Below are positions 1 to 6,674 of a stretch of DNA of 9,410 nucleotides, one piece after another. Each line of letters starts with the position of its first letter. The first letter of the stretch is position 1. Position numbers and translations under genes: made by a program. Origin of the DNA: JAGQTE01 sp964648005 (GTDB lineage: Bacteria; Actinomycetota; Acidimicrobiia; Acidimicrobiales; Acidimicrobilacustridaceae). The stretch covers positions 1-9,410 of the forward strand of contig CAZYKR010000171.1 of the NCBI GenBank assembly GCA_964648005.1, given 5' to 3'. The notes under the pieces were generated by a model. The model was not told the DNA's origin. It ran no database searches and saw only the letters and a list, made by a program, of their open reading frames with translations.

Positions 1-256
1 AGCCGACGAGATCGGGCGCGACGCACCGGTGTCCAGCGGCCACGAGGACGGGGATCATCTTGCGGTACAGGTACGACCACGACGGCTCCCCGTGCAGCAG
101 CAGCACGGTCTCGGCGGCGTCGGCCGGGCCCTCGTCGAGGTAGTGCACCCGCAGGCTCCCCGACCCGTCGCCGGTGGGGACCTCGACGTAGTGCGGGGCG
201 AAGGGGTAGCCGGGCAGCCCCTCGAATCGCTCGTCCGGTGTGCGCAACACGTCCAT
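1..256 (-). CDS. dhmA: Haloalkane dehalogenase (type 1, DhmA-like), N-terminal part
   Basis: This is the first 85 codons of an alpha/beta hydrolase; the gene continues beyond the left edge. The protein begins MDVLRTPDERFEGLPGYPFA, the characteristic opening of type-1 haloalkane dehalogenases (DhlA/DhmA), and contains HGEPSWSYLYRKMIP at residues 55-69, the HGEP oxyanion/halide-side motif of this subfamily. These cytosolic enzymes hydrolyse haloalkanes to an alcohol, halide and proton. The nucleophile Asp, the catalytic His and the cap domain lie outside the window, so activity cannot be judged. The ATG at 254-256 is chosen because GAGGGGG lies about 7 bases upstream and the N-terminus matches the family. 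The gene lies 66 bp after the RNA methyltransferase stop on the same strand, with an operator-like palindrome in the gap. Family assignment is strong; substrate is unknown. Confidence 0.88.
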   Translation of the reverse strand, partial: MDVLRTPDERFEGLPGYPFAPHYVEVPTGDGSGSLRVHYLDEGPADAAETVLLLHGEPSWSYLYRKMIPVLVAAGHRCVAPDLVG

Positions 257-308
257 CTCGGTCCCCCTCGTCTGTCGCGGCGACCGCGTCACCCGGCCGC
301 CATACAAG

Positions 309-325
309 TGACACTCAGCGTGTCA
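309..325. promoter_or_regulatory. Operator-like palindrome upstream of the dehalogenase
   Basis: TGACAC-TCAGC-GTGTCA is a perfect 6-bp inverted repeat with a 5-base spacer. It overlaps the methyltransferase stop codon and ends about 53 bp ahead of the dehalogenase ATG. Its size and symmetry fit the operator of a TetR-family dimer, and a TetR gene lies in the same cluster. On the minus strand TTGTAT follows it closely and could be part of a -10 region, but I see no convincing -35. A related sequence lies upstream of the sulfatase at 3653-3663. The symmetry is visible; the regulator and its role are inferred. Confidence 0.4.
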
Positions 326-1002
326 TAAGTCTGCGTCGCCGTCCAGCGCTGCGTGCTCCACGATCCAGCGGTGCATGGCGATACCGCTGGCGACGCCGAC
401 GTTGACCGAGCGCGTCGAACCGAACTGCGTGATCCCGACGACGACGTCGCAGCACCCCAGCAGCGGTGCCGACAGCCCGGGGCCTTCCTGGCCGAACACC
501 AGCACGCACTGCTCGGGCAGCGCCGTCCGCTCGATCGCCACCGCGCCGTCGACGTTGTCGACACCTACCACGGCCAACCCCTCGGCAACGGCCCAGGCGC
601 CGAACGCCGCGGCGTCGCCGTGGTGCTCCACGTGCAGGTAGCGGTCGGTGACCATGGCGCCGCGCCGGTTCCAGCGCCGGCGCCCGACGATGTGCACGGC
701 GGCAGCGCCGAAGGCGTTGGCGTTGCGCACGACGGCACCGATGTTGAAGTCGTGCGTCAGGTTCTCGATGGCGACGTGGAAGGGATGCCGGCGCGTATCG
801 AGGTCGGCGACGATGGCGTCATTGCGCCAGTAGCGGTAGCGGTCGACGACGTTGCGCCGATCCCCCTGGGCCAGCAGCTCCGGGTCCAGCCGATCGTCGT
901 CGGGCCACGGCTCGGATGCGGCCCGACGCCGACCACCCGCTCGCCGCTCGCATCGTCGACCCGTGCCCCGTCCGATCCGTCCGCAGACGCGTCGGCCACC
1001 AC
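323..1002 (-). CDS. SpoU/TrmH-family RNA 2'-O-methyltransferase, start unclear and probably frameshifted
   Basis: SpoU-type enzymes transfer a methyl group from SAM to a ribose 2'-OH in tRNA or rRNA through a trefoil-knot fold. All three family motifs are present: NLTHDFNIGAVVRNANAFG (about 766-707), VLVFGQEGPG in the middle, and SVNVGVASGIAMHRW near the C-terminus. Upstream in the same frame lie PWPDDDRLDPELL and GDRRNVVDRYRYW, which look like the normal start of this actinobacterial subfamily. That frame contains no ATG, GTG or TTG between the TetR stop (1007-1009) and codon 728-730. The GTG at 728-730 would delete half of motif 1. GTG-GTG at 1002-997 opens a coding-like stretch (VVADASADGSDGARVDD) in another frame, which joins the methyltransferase frame if one base is missing near 905-940. 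I therefore place the start at 1002 with a frameshift, genuine or from sequencing. Which RNA is modified is unknown. Confidence 0.72.
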
Positions 1003-1006
1003 GGCG

Positions 1007-1621
1007 TCAGGCCAGCAGCGACGAGACGACGCGGCGCATCGTGGCGCTGGCGCGTGCCGCCGAGCAGCCCTGGTCCTCGCGCAGTGCCACCCACATGCGC
1101 CACGACAGCGCGGCATCGAGCGCCTCGGCCAGCTCCTTGCGCTCGGACGCCGGGCGGGCGTCGAGCTCGGGGGCGAAGACCTCGAGCACCTGGGTCCGCA
1201 GCCAGCTGCGGCTCACGGCCAGGTGATCGCTGAGCACGGGGCTCGATGCCTGGCGGCGCTCGGCGACATGGCGCACCGGCGAGATGTCCTCGTACAGCCC
1301 GGCGCGCCGGGTGACGAGCAGATCGATGCGGGCGTCGAGGGCGTCGGGGAGCTCACCCAGCTCGAGCAGCGGCGCCATGTGCGCCACCTGGCGTTCGATG
1401 GCCAGGGTGTAGAGCGAGTCGAGGTCGTCGAAGTGGCGGAAGACCGACCGGACCGAGACGCCGGCGCGCTCGGCGATGTCAGCCGACGAGGGTCGCCGGT
1501 TGCCCTCGCGGATCAGCGACAGCATGGCCTCGACGACGGCCTCCCGGCTTCGGGCGCCCCGGCGTCGCCGGCCGTCGGTGACGACCTCGCCGTCCTCGTC
1601 GATCACCTCGATGCTCGTCAC
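1007..1621 (-). CDS. TetR-family transcriptional regulator
   Basis: The 204-residue protein has the size and layout of a TetR dimer. An N-terminal DNA-binding domain contains the helix-turn-helix SSADIAERAGVSVRSVFRHF at residues 45-64, followed by the typical DLDSLYTLAIERQ helix. The divergent C-terminal helical domain would bind an effector that I cannot predict. The short acidic tail before the domain (EVIDEDGEVVTDGRRRR) is not unusual. The GTG at 1619-1621 is chosen over longer in-frame options because GGCGAGG lies just upstream and a promoter at 1644-1672 would start the transcript only about 16 bases ahead, excluding starts near 1807. The stop is followed directly by the RNA methyltransferase gene, and a TetR-type palindrome lies before the dehalogenase, suggesting local control of that gene. 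Family certain; target inferred. Confidence 0.9.
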   Translation of the reverse strand: MTSIEVIDEDGEVVTDGRRRRGARSREAVVEAMLSLIREGNRRPSSADIAERAGVSVRSVFRHFDDLDSLYTLAIERQVAHMAPLLELGELPDALDARIDLLVTRRAGLYEDISPVRHVAERRQASSPVLSDHLAVSRSWLRTQVLEVFAPELDARPASERKELAEALDAALSWRMWVALREDQGCSAARASATMRRVVSSLLA

Positions 1622-1643
1622 CGTCGCCTCGCCCACGCACCGC

Positions 1644-1672
1644 ACGGTAGGAAGTTGCAGGCAGAGCGTCAA
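1644..1672 (-). promoter_or_regulatory. Promoter of the TetR gene
   Basis: On the minus strand TTGACG (1672-1667) is followed by 17 bases and TACCGT (1649-1644), a good match to an actinobacterial housekeeping sigma promoter (TTGACN, 16-18, TANNNT). Transcription would begin near 1637, giving a leader of about 16 bases that still contains the GGCGAGG ribosome-binding site of the GTG start at 1621. It lies in the divergent gap shared with the GH25 gene; no equally good promoter is visible in the plus direction. Confidence 0.6.
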
Positions 1673-1705
1673 CATCGCCCCTCCCCGGCCGACGGGAAGT
1701 CCCGC

Positions 1706-3595
1706 ATGCATCGCCCATCGAACCATCCAGCGCACCATCGTGCGCACCTCGTGCCCGGGGCCGTGCGCACGGGCCGTGTCCGGCAGCCGGGCACGCCGTC
1801 GGGGCACCTCCGCCGGCGCGCCTCCCGGGCACTACCGGTCGCCGCCGCGTGCGTGCTGGCCGTGCTGATCGGCACGCTCGCGCCAGCCCACGCCACCGAA
1901 CGCGCACCGGGTACCGCACCGCCACCGGTCGTCACGGCCCAGCCCGACGCCGCCGCACCGTCGGCCACCGTCGCCGGCATCGACGTCGCCAACTACCAGC
2001 ACCCCAACGGCGCGCCCATCGACTGGAACCAGGTCAAGGCCGCCGGCAACGAATACGTGTTCATCAAAGCCACCGAGGGCCCGATCAGCTGCACCGGCTC
2101 CTACTACACGAACAGCTACTTCAAAGGCGACTGGGTCGACGCCGGCAACGCCGGGCTCTACCGCGGTGCCTACCACTTCGCTCGGCCGCTGCACCCGCTG
2201 CGCGACACCGCCATCGACCAGGCCCGCTACTTCGTGTCGACCACCGGTCCGATGACCGGGTTCAAGGACCTGCCGCCCGTCCTCGACTTCGAGGTCACGT
2301 GTGGGCTCTCCCCCGCCGACCTGGCCACCTGGGCGCACCATTGGCTCGACGAGGTCTACCGCCTCACCGGCCGCCGCGCCGCCATCACCTCGTACCCGTC
2401 GTTCTGGTCGGGCCCGATGGCCAACAACACCAGCTTCGGCGAGTACCCGTTGTGGATCGCTCGGTACGGCACGCCGTCGCCCTACCCGTTGCTCGCCGGC
2501 TGGGACGACTGGACGTGGTGGCAGACCGGCCAGGACACCGAGCCCGGCATCGTCGGCCAGGTCGACCAGAACCTCTTCAACGGCAACCTGAACTTCCTGG
2601 CCCGCTACGGCGCCACATCGTCGCCGTACCCGACGTCGCCCATCGGCCGCTACGAGTCGGCCGCCGTCGCCGGCATGGACGAGATCACCGTGAGCGGGTG
2701 GGCGCTCGACGCCGACACCCAGGACCCGATCACGGTCGACGTGTGGGTGGACGGCGTGCTGGCGGACACCGTCGACGCCAACGAGTTCCGCTGGGACGTC
2801 GGGTTGTTCTTCTGGATCTGGGGGGCCGAGCACGGCTTCAGCACCCGCCTCGACGGGCTGGCGCCGGGTACGCACAACGTGTGCGTGTGGGCGCACAACA
2901 CCGGTCCGGGCATCGACGCCGACATGGGCTGCAAGAGCGTGACGATGCCGACCGGGCCACCGGTCGGGTCGCTCGAGCTCGTGGGCTGGCGCCCGTCGGG
3001 TTGGCAGATCGACGGGTGGGCGCTCGACCCCGACGCCGCCACGCCCGTGCAGATCGACGTGGTCGTCGACGGCACCGTGACGCATTCGGTCACCGCCGAC
3101 GGGGAGCGACCCGACGTCGGCGCCTTCTTCGCCGACTGGGGCCCGAACCACGGGTTCTCGTTCCGCTACTGGGGCACGCCCGGTCCACACGAGCTCTGTG
3201 TGGTCGCCCGCGGCATCGCGCCAGGTGGGGACACGACGCTGGGCTGCCGGTCGCTGACGACCCCCGGCCCGAACCCCGTCGGCGGTCTGCTGCTCGTCAC
3301 CAACACACCCAACGGCGGTGCCGGCAGCCAGCTGCGGGTCGTCGGCTGGGCCCTCGACCCCGACAACGGCGCCTCACTGCCGATCACGGTCACCGTCGAC
3401 GGCGTCCCGTCCGCCACGGCCACCGCCGACATCGACATCCCGGTGCTCGGGCACTTCTTCACCGGCTTCGGCTCGCGCCACGGCTTCGACCTCACGGCCA
3501 ACCTGGCGCCGGGCACGCACGAGGTGTGCGTCATCGCCCAGAACGTCGGTACCGGCGCCGACACCTCCCTCGGCTGCGGCACCCAGACCGGCTGA
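1706..3595 (+). CDS. Secreted GH25 muramidase (lysozyme) with three C-terminal repeat domains
   Basis: This 629-residue protein would be exported and cleave the MurNAc-GlcNAc bond of peptidoglycan. A long basic N-region ending in RRRAS precedes the hydrophobic segment ALPVAAACVLAVLIGTLA and a likely signal-peptidase site after APAHA (about residue 63). A Pro/Ala linker leads to the GH25 domain at about 91-300. GIDVANYQ carries Asp93 and PPVLDFEV carries Asp194 and Glu196, matching the family's catalytic Asp and DxE pair. Cys129 and Cys199 could form a disulfide. Three repeats of about 105 residues follow (see the repeat entry). The ATG at 1706 has GGGAAG 6 bases upstream; GTG codons near residues 16-25 are possible alternatives that would shorten the unusually long N-region. 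It is divergent from TetR. It could serve in wall remodelling or attack on other cells; nothing nearby decides this. Confidence 0.9.
   Translation: MHRPSNHPAHHRAHLVPGAVRTGRVRQPGTPSGHLRRRASRALPVAAACVLAVLIGTLAPAHATERAPGTAPPPVVTAQPDAAAPSATVAGIDVANYQHPNGAPIDWNQVKAAGNEYVFIKATEGPISCTGSYYTNSYFKGDWVDAGNAGLYRGAYHFARPLHPLRDTAIDQARYFVSTTGPMTGFKDLPPVLDFEVTCGLSPADLATWAHHWLDEVYRLTGRRAAITSYPSFWSGPMANNTSFGEYPLWIARYGTPSPYPLLAGWDDWTWWQTGQDTEPGIVGQVDQNLFNGNLNFLARYGATSSPYPTSPIGRYESAAVAGMDEITVSGWALDADTQDPITVDVWVDGVLADTVDANEFRWDVGLFFWIWGAEHGFSTRLDGLAPGTHNVCVWAHNTGPGIDADMGCKSVTMPTGPPVGSLELVGWRPSGWQIDGWALDPDAATPVQIDVVVDGTVTHSVTADGERPDVGAFFADWGPNHGFSFRYWGTPGPHELCVVARGIAPGGDTTLGCRSLTTPGPNPVGGLLLVTNTPNGGAGSQLRVVGWALDPDNGASLPITVTVDGVPSATATADIDIPVLGHFFTGFGSRHGFDLTANLAPGTHEVCVIAQNVGTGADTSLGCGTQTG
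2648..3592 (+). repeat. Three tandem ~105-residue domains with paired cysteines in the GH25 protein
   Basis: Units run at 2648-2968, 2969-3283 and 3284-3592. Each contains GWALD.D, a short V.VDG strand, an aromatic stretch ending in .HGF, then PG.H.(V/L)CV.A and a final GC. The two Cys of each unit are exactly 16 residues apart: 393/409, 498/514 and 608/624. DNA identity between units is clearly lower than protein similarity, so the duplication is old. Predicted beta strands and Cys pairs suggest Ig-like, disulfide-stabilised extracellular modules, likely for binding cell wall or glycan. The repeat structure is seen directly; the binding role is inferred. Confidence 0.8.
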
Positions 3596-3627
3596 CCCGG
3601 ACGCGTTCGTCTCGTTCTGGTAGGCCC

Positions 3628-3656
3628 TTGACGGGTTCCGGCACTATTGGCAGACT
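3628..3656 (+). promoter_or_regulatory. Candidate promoter of the sulfatase operon
   Basis: TTGACG at 3628-3633 followed by 17 bases and CAGACT at 3651-3656 could form a promoter; the -35 is good and the -10 weak. It falls in the 95-bp gap after the GH25 stop, where no strong terminator hairpin is visible, so read-through from GH25 is possible. The -10 overlaps the dyad at 3653-3663, which would suit repression. Confidence 0.35.
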
Positions 3657-3663
3657 CAGTGTC
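3653..3663. promoter_or_regulatory. Operator-like dyad upstream of the sulfatase
   Basis: GACTCAGTGTC is an imperfect dyad (4 of 5 pairs match) 27 bp ahead of the sulfatase ATG. With its flank it shares ACTCAG and TGTCAT with the palindrome at 309-325, the two halves being adjacent here but separated by CG there. This hints that one regulator, perhaps the TetR protein in this window, could bind both. The evidence is sequence resemblance only. Confidence 0.3.
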
Positions 3664-3690
3664 ATTATCTGTCGCAGCCTGGGGGACCCG

Positions 3691-5238
3691 ATGGCGCCAC
3701 GCAACGTCCTGCTCATCACCACCGACCAGCATCGGGTCGACGCCATGGGCGCCTACGGCAACCCCGTCATCCAGACGCCGAACCTCGACCGCCTCGCCGC
3801 CGAGGGCACCCGCTGGACGGGCTGTCGCACCAACCACCCCTTCTGCCAGCCGGCCCGGGCCACCATCCTCACCGGCCAGTACTCGACGACGCACGGCGTG
3901 ACCTTCAACGGCATCGACCTGCCCGAGGACGCCGTCGAGCAGTCCGTCGCCACCCGCTTCGGCGAGGCCGGCTACCGCACCGGCTACTTCGGCAAGGCGC
4001 ACTTCGCCAGCACGTACCCCTACTTCCCGACCGGCAAGCTCGAGTCCGTCGAGGGCTCGGCGAGCATGCCCGAGGGGTGGACCGGGCCGTACTTCGGGTT
4101 CGAGTACCTCCAGCTCATCCTGTTCGGTCACAACATGCGCATGGCGCCGCTCGCCGGACTGACGAACTGGTGCTTCGGGCCGGCGCCGATGGGCCTGCAC
4201 TACGGCCGCTGGCTGTACCGAGACGGCGTGGAGCGGGGCAACGAGCGGCTGCGCCTCATGAGCCCCGAGGCCGCCGGCGCCATGTGGGACCACACCCAGA
4301 CGTGGCGCAACGCCCTCCCCGAGGAGGATCACCCCACCACCTGGACCACCGAGCGCACCATCGACTGGCTCAAGGAGCGCCGCGCCGACGAGCCGTTCAT
4401 GGCGTGGGTCTCCTACACCGACCCGCACCATCCCTTCGACCCGCCGGACCCGTGGTTCGACCACTACGACCCGGCCGACGTCGCCGAGGTCATGCCCGAG
4501 CGTGACAAGGACGACTTCACCGGCAAGCCACCGGTCCACGGCTTCTGGCCCAAGGGCGCCCAGCCCGAGATGGCGTGGGCGAACTCCGGCGGCTCGAACT
4601 TCTCGGACAAGCAGTTGGCGCAGACCATCGCCGCCTATTACGGGATGATCACCCAGATCGACCACAACATCGGGCGCATCCTCGACACCCTCGAGGAGCA
4701 GGGCCTCGCCGAGGACACCCTCGTGATCATGTCGACCGATCACGGCGAGTACCTCGGCGATCACAACATGATCTTCAAGGGGCCGTTGCACTACTCGGGG
4801 CTGCTCGACGTGGCGCTCATCGCCCGCGGCCCGGGCGTCGAAGCGGGCAAGGTCATCGACGACCCGGTCGGCACCATCGACCTGCAGCCGACCATGCTGT
4901 CGTGGGCCGGCCTGGCGGTGCCCGAGTACTGCGAGGGCGAGGTGCTGCCGGGCTTCGCCGGCGGGACCAGCCGCGAGTCGGTCATGACCGAGGACGACTT
5001 CGACGTCATGGTGCAGATCCCGCTGCGGACGATCACCACCGACCGCTACCGCCTGACCCTGTACTTCAACCACCTCAACCAAGGCGAGCTCTACGACCTG
5101 CAGGAGGACCCCGGCGAGTTCACCAACGTCTGGGACGATCCGGCGTACCTCGCCATCCGCACCGACCTGGCCGCCACGCTGCAGGACCAGATCCGACCGC
5201 TGCAGCGCAAGCTGGACAAGGTCGGGCTCGTCGGATGA
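3691..5238 (+). CDS. Formylglycine-type sulfatase (arylsulfatase family)
   Basis: A 515-residue alkaline-phosphatase-superfamily hydrolase expected to cleave sulfate esters, or possibly phosphonate/phosphate esters. CQPARATILTG at residues 52-62 is the sulfatase signature CxPxR; Cys52 would be converted to formylglycine by an FGE-type enzyme not encoded here. TTDQHR at 10-15 and STDHGEYLGDHN at 348-359 (Asp350, His351) supply metal ligands, and FKG at 362-364 supplies the conserved Lys. The C-terminal GELYDLQEDPGEFTNVWDDP is the typical family tail. No signal peptide is seen, so the enzyme is probably cytosolic. The ATG at 3691 follows GGGGGA with a 4-base spacer. Its TGA overlaps the next gene's ATG, so the two are co-translated. 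The substrate cannot be read from sequence; TDQ rather than DD at the N-terminal metal site resembles choline-sulfatase and phosphonate-monoester-hydrolase relatives. Confidence 0.93.
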   Translation: MAPRNVLLITTDQHRVDAMGAYGNPVIQTPNLDRLAAEGTRWTGCRTNHPFCQPARATILTGQYSTTHGVTFNGIDLPEDAVEQSVATRFGEAGYRTGYFGKAHFASTYPYFPTGKLESVEGSASMPEGWTGPYFGFEYLQLILFGHNMRMAPLAGLTNWCFGPAPMGLHYGRWLYRDGVERGNERLRLMSPEAAGAMWDHTQTWRNALPEEDHPTTWTTERTIDWLKERRADEPFMAWVSYTDPHHPFDPPDPWFDHYDPADVAEVMPERDKDDFTGKPPVHGFWPKGAQPEMAWANSGGSNFSDKQLAQTIAAYYGMITQIDHNIGRILDTLEEQGLAEDTLVIMSTDHGEYLGDHNMIFKGPLHYSGLLDVALIARGPGVEAGKVIDDPVGTIDLQPTMLSWAGLAVPEYCEGEVLPGFAGGTSRESVMTEDDFDVMVQIPLRTITTDRYRLTLYFNHLNQGELYDLQEDPGEFTNVWDDPAYLAIRTDLAATLQDQIRPLQRKLDKVGLVG

Positions 5239-6593
5239 GCGCAGCCGGCTCCGGGACGCCGGACGGCGCCGATTCGACGCCGGGCAGGGCAGACCCGGCG
5301 CTGGCCGGCTATTGGCCGTCGCCATGGCCGGCCGAGGACGGTGGCCCCCGGCGCGCCCAAGCGCCCGGCGGCGCCACGGGCACCACGGCGTCGATCCGCT
5401 TCGCTCCAGGCCTCCGGTCTGGTCGACCGTTGCGGGCCACGAGCCGAGCCGTGTTCATGGGCTGCATGGCGATCCTGCGCGACCCCGGTGAGGTGTACCT
5501 GCAGGGCAACCTCCTCGGCGCGCCGTCGACGGCGTGGGTGGAGCGGCTGCACCCCGAGTCGCTCGAGCCGCTGGCCCGCTCCGCCGATCTGCCCGGCGGG
5601 CCGTTCTGGCCCGGCGGCGTCGCTGCCCACGCCGACGGATCGCTCTACGTCACCTTCGGCCGGTGGGTGCACCGCCTGGCGCCCGACACCCTCGAGGTGC
5701 TCACGGCCCACGAGCTGCCGCGGGATCGGCCCTACAACTCGTCGGTCGTGCTGGCGTCGGGCCACCTCGTCACCAAGGACTTCGGCGGCGGCGTCGGCGC
5801 CGCGGCGTTGCCGCCCGAGCTGCGCGGCTCCGAGCTCGTCGTGCTGGCGCCCGGGACCCTCGAGGAGGTGGCGCGGCACGAGCTGCCGGAGGGGTCGATC
5901 GCCCGGCTGTCCGCCGACGCCCCCGACCGCATCTACGTCATCGGCGACACCCACGCCTTCGGCCTGCGCTTCGACGAGGCGACGGCGACGATCGTCGAGG
6001 ACTGGCGCGTCCGCTACCGCACCCGCGATGGCCAGGGCTTCGGCTGGGACGTCGTCATCGAGGACGGCAGCGGCTGGTTCCTCGACGACGGTGAAGGCAC
6101 GGAGGCCTTCGGCGGCCACTTCGCCGGCAAGGGCGTGGCGACGGCACCGCTCCAGCTGCTGCGGGTGGCGCTGGACGGCTCGACACTCGACACCGTCGAG
6201 GTCTGCGGCCTGCCCGGCGGCATCATCGCCAACCCGCCGTGCGTCGACGCCGACCGCCGCATCGCCATCGGCTTCGACTCCGGCAACGCCCAGCTCGTGG
6301 CCTGGCGCTCCGGCGAGCCGGGGGCCGGCGACGCCTGGACCGAGCTGTGGCGCCACGACCAGCACCACGCCGCCCACCTGCTCCGCTGGGCCGGCGGTGA
6401 GCTGCTGAGCCACGACTACGACGCCACCCGCGGCGTCGACCAGGTCGTGGTGCGCGACATCGAGACCGGCGACGAGCTCGGGCGGGCCGACACCGGCAGC
6501 CCGGTACAGTCGGTCGTGTTCGGCGCCGCCGGCTGGGCGGAGGACGCCTACGTCGTCAGCTTCGGCGCCATCGCCCGCGTCTGGTCCGACTGA
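5235..6593 (+). CDS. Beta-propeller-like protein of unknown function, coupled to the sulfatase
   Basis: The 452-residue product is not one I can name. After a Pro/Gly/Ala-rich N-terminal stretch of about 70 residues, repeated segments follow the pattern of propeller blades, such as GGVAAHADGSLYVTFGRWVHRLAPDT, GSIARLSADAPDRIYVIGD, LLRVALDGSTLDTVEV and VVVRDIETGDELGRADTGSP. These resemble SMP-30, PQQ-like or YVTN-type repeats. The sequence WRHDQHHAAHLL (near residue 375) is His-rich and could bind a metal, but this is speculation. There is no signal peptide or membrane segment. The ATG overlaps the sulfatase stop as ATGA, which fixes the start; ATGs near residue 75 would discard sequence that appears to belong to the fold. 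Tight coupling suggests a partner or further enzyme for the sulfatase substrate. The fold is moderately supported and the function unknown. Confidence 0.85.
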   Translation: MSAAGSGTPDGADSTPGRADPALAGYWPSPWPAEDGGPRRAQAPGGATGTTASIRFAPGLRSGRPLRATSRAVFMGCMAILRDPGEVYLQGNLLGAPSTAWVERLHPESLEPLARSADLPGGPFWPGGVAAHADGSLYVTFGRWVHRLAPDTLEVLTAHELPRDRPYNSSVVLASGHLVTKDFGGGVGAAALPPELRGSELVVLAPGTLEEVARHELPEGSIARLSADAPDRIYVIGDTHAFGLRFDEATATIVEDWRVRYRTRDGQGFGWDVVIEDGSGWFLDDGEGTEAFGGHFAGKGVATAPLQLLRVALDGSTLDTVEVCGLPGGIIANPPCVDADRRIAIGFDSGNAQLVAWRSGEPGAGDAWTELWRHDQHHAAHLLRWAGGELLSHDYDATRGVDQVVVRDIETGDELGRADTGSPVQSVVFGAAGWAEDAYVVSFGAIARVWSD

Positions 6594-6613
6594 CCCCCGG
6601 CGTCGAACCAGAG

Positions 6614-6637
6614 ACCGAACCAACCACCGAACCAACC
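6614..6637 (+). repeat. Two perfect 12-bp tandem repeats (ACCGAACCAACC)
   Basis: ACCGAACCAACC occurs at 6614-6625 and again at 6626-6637 in the short gap after the propeller gene, with a partial copy (TCGAACCA) just before. On the minus strand the central part reads GGTTGGTTCGGTGGTTGG, with regularly spaced GG pairs that could form a two-layer G-quadruplex. Immediately downstream, CCCGA (6636-6640) and TCGGG (6655-6659) can pair weakly around GGG-TCTCG-CCC, a poor terminator candidate without a T run. Confidence 0.6.
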
Positions 6638-6674
6638 CGAGGGTCTCGCCCGGGTCGGGCATCATCGAGGTCGT

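Noticed and set aside
323..730. Short methyltransferase starting at GTG 728-730
   Set aside because: This start would remove NLTHDFNIGAVV, half of SpoU motif 1, although the upstream sequence in the same frame clearly encodes it.
353..1705. Long open plus-strand frame ahead of the GH25 gene, continuous with it
   Set aside because: It lies antisense to the TetR and RNA methyltransferase genes, whose motifs are clear. Its translation is low-complexity and Arg/Gly/Ala/His-rich. The lysozyme begins at 1706 with a ribosome-binding site and signal peptide.
1622..1807. Longer TetR starting upstream of 1621
   Set aside because: The extra sequence is not TetR-like and runs through the promoter at 1644-1672, which would start the transcript after those codons.
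1832..3190. Large minus-strand open frames opposite the GH25, sulfatase and propeller genes
   Set aside because: Their translations are Val/Gly/Arg/Asp-rich without motifs, as expected for antisense shadows in GC-rich genes.
1849..3690. Plus-strand frame continuous with the sulfatase but extending far upstream
   Set aside because: It is an Arg-rich shadow of the GH25 gene. The sulfatase fold begins at MAPRNVLLITTDQ and has its own ribosome-binding site.
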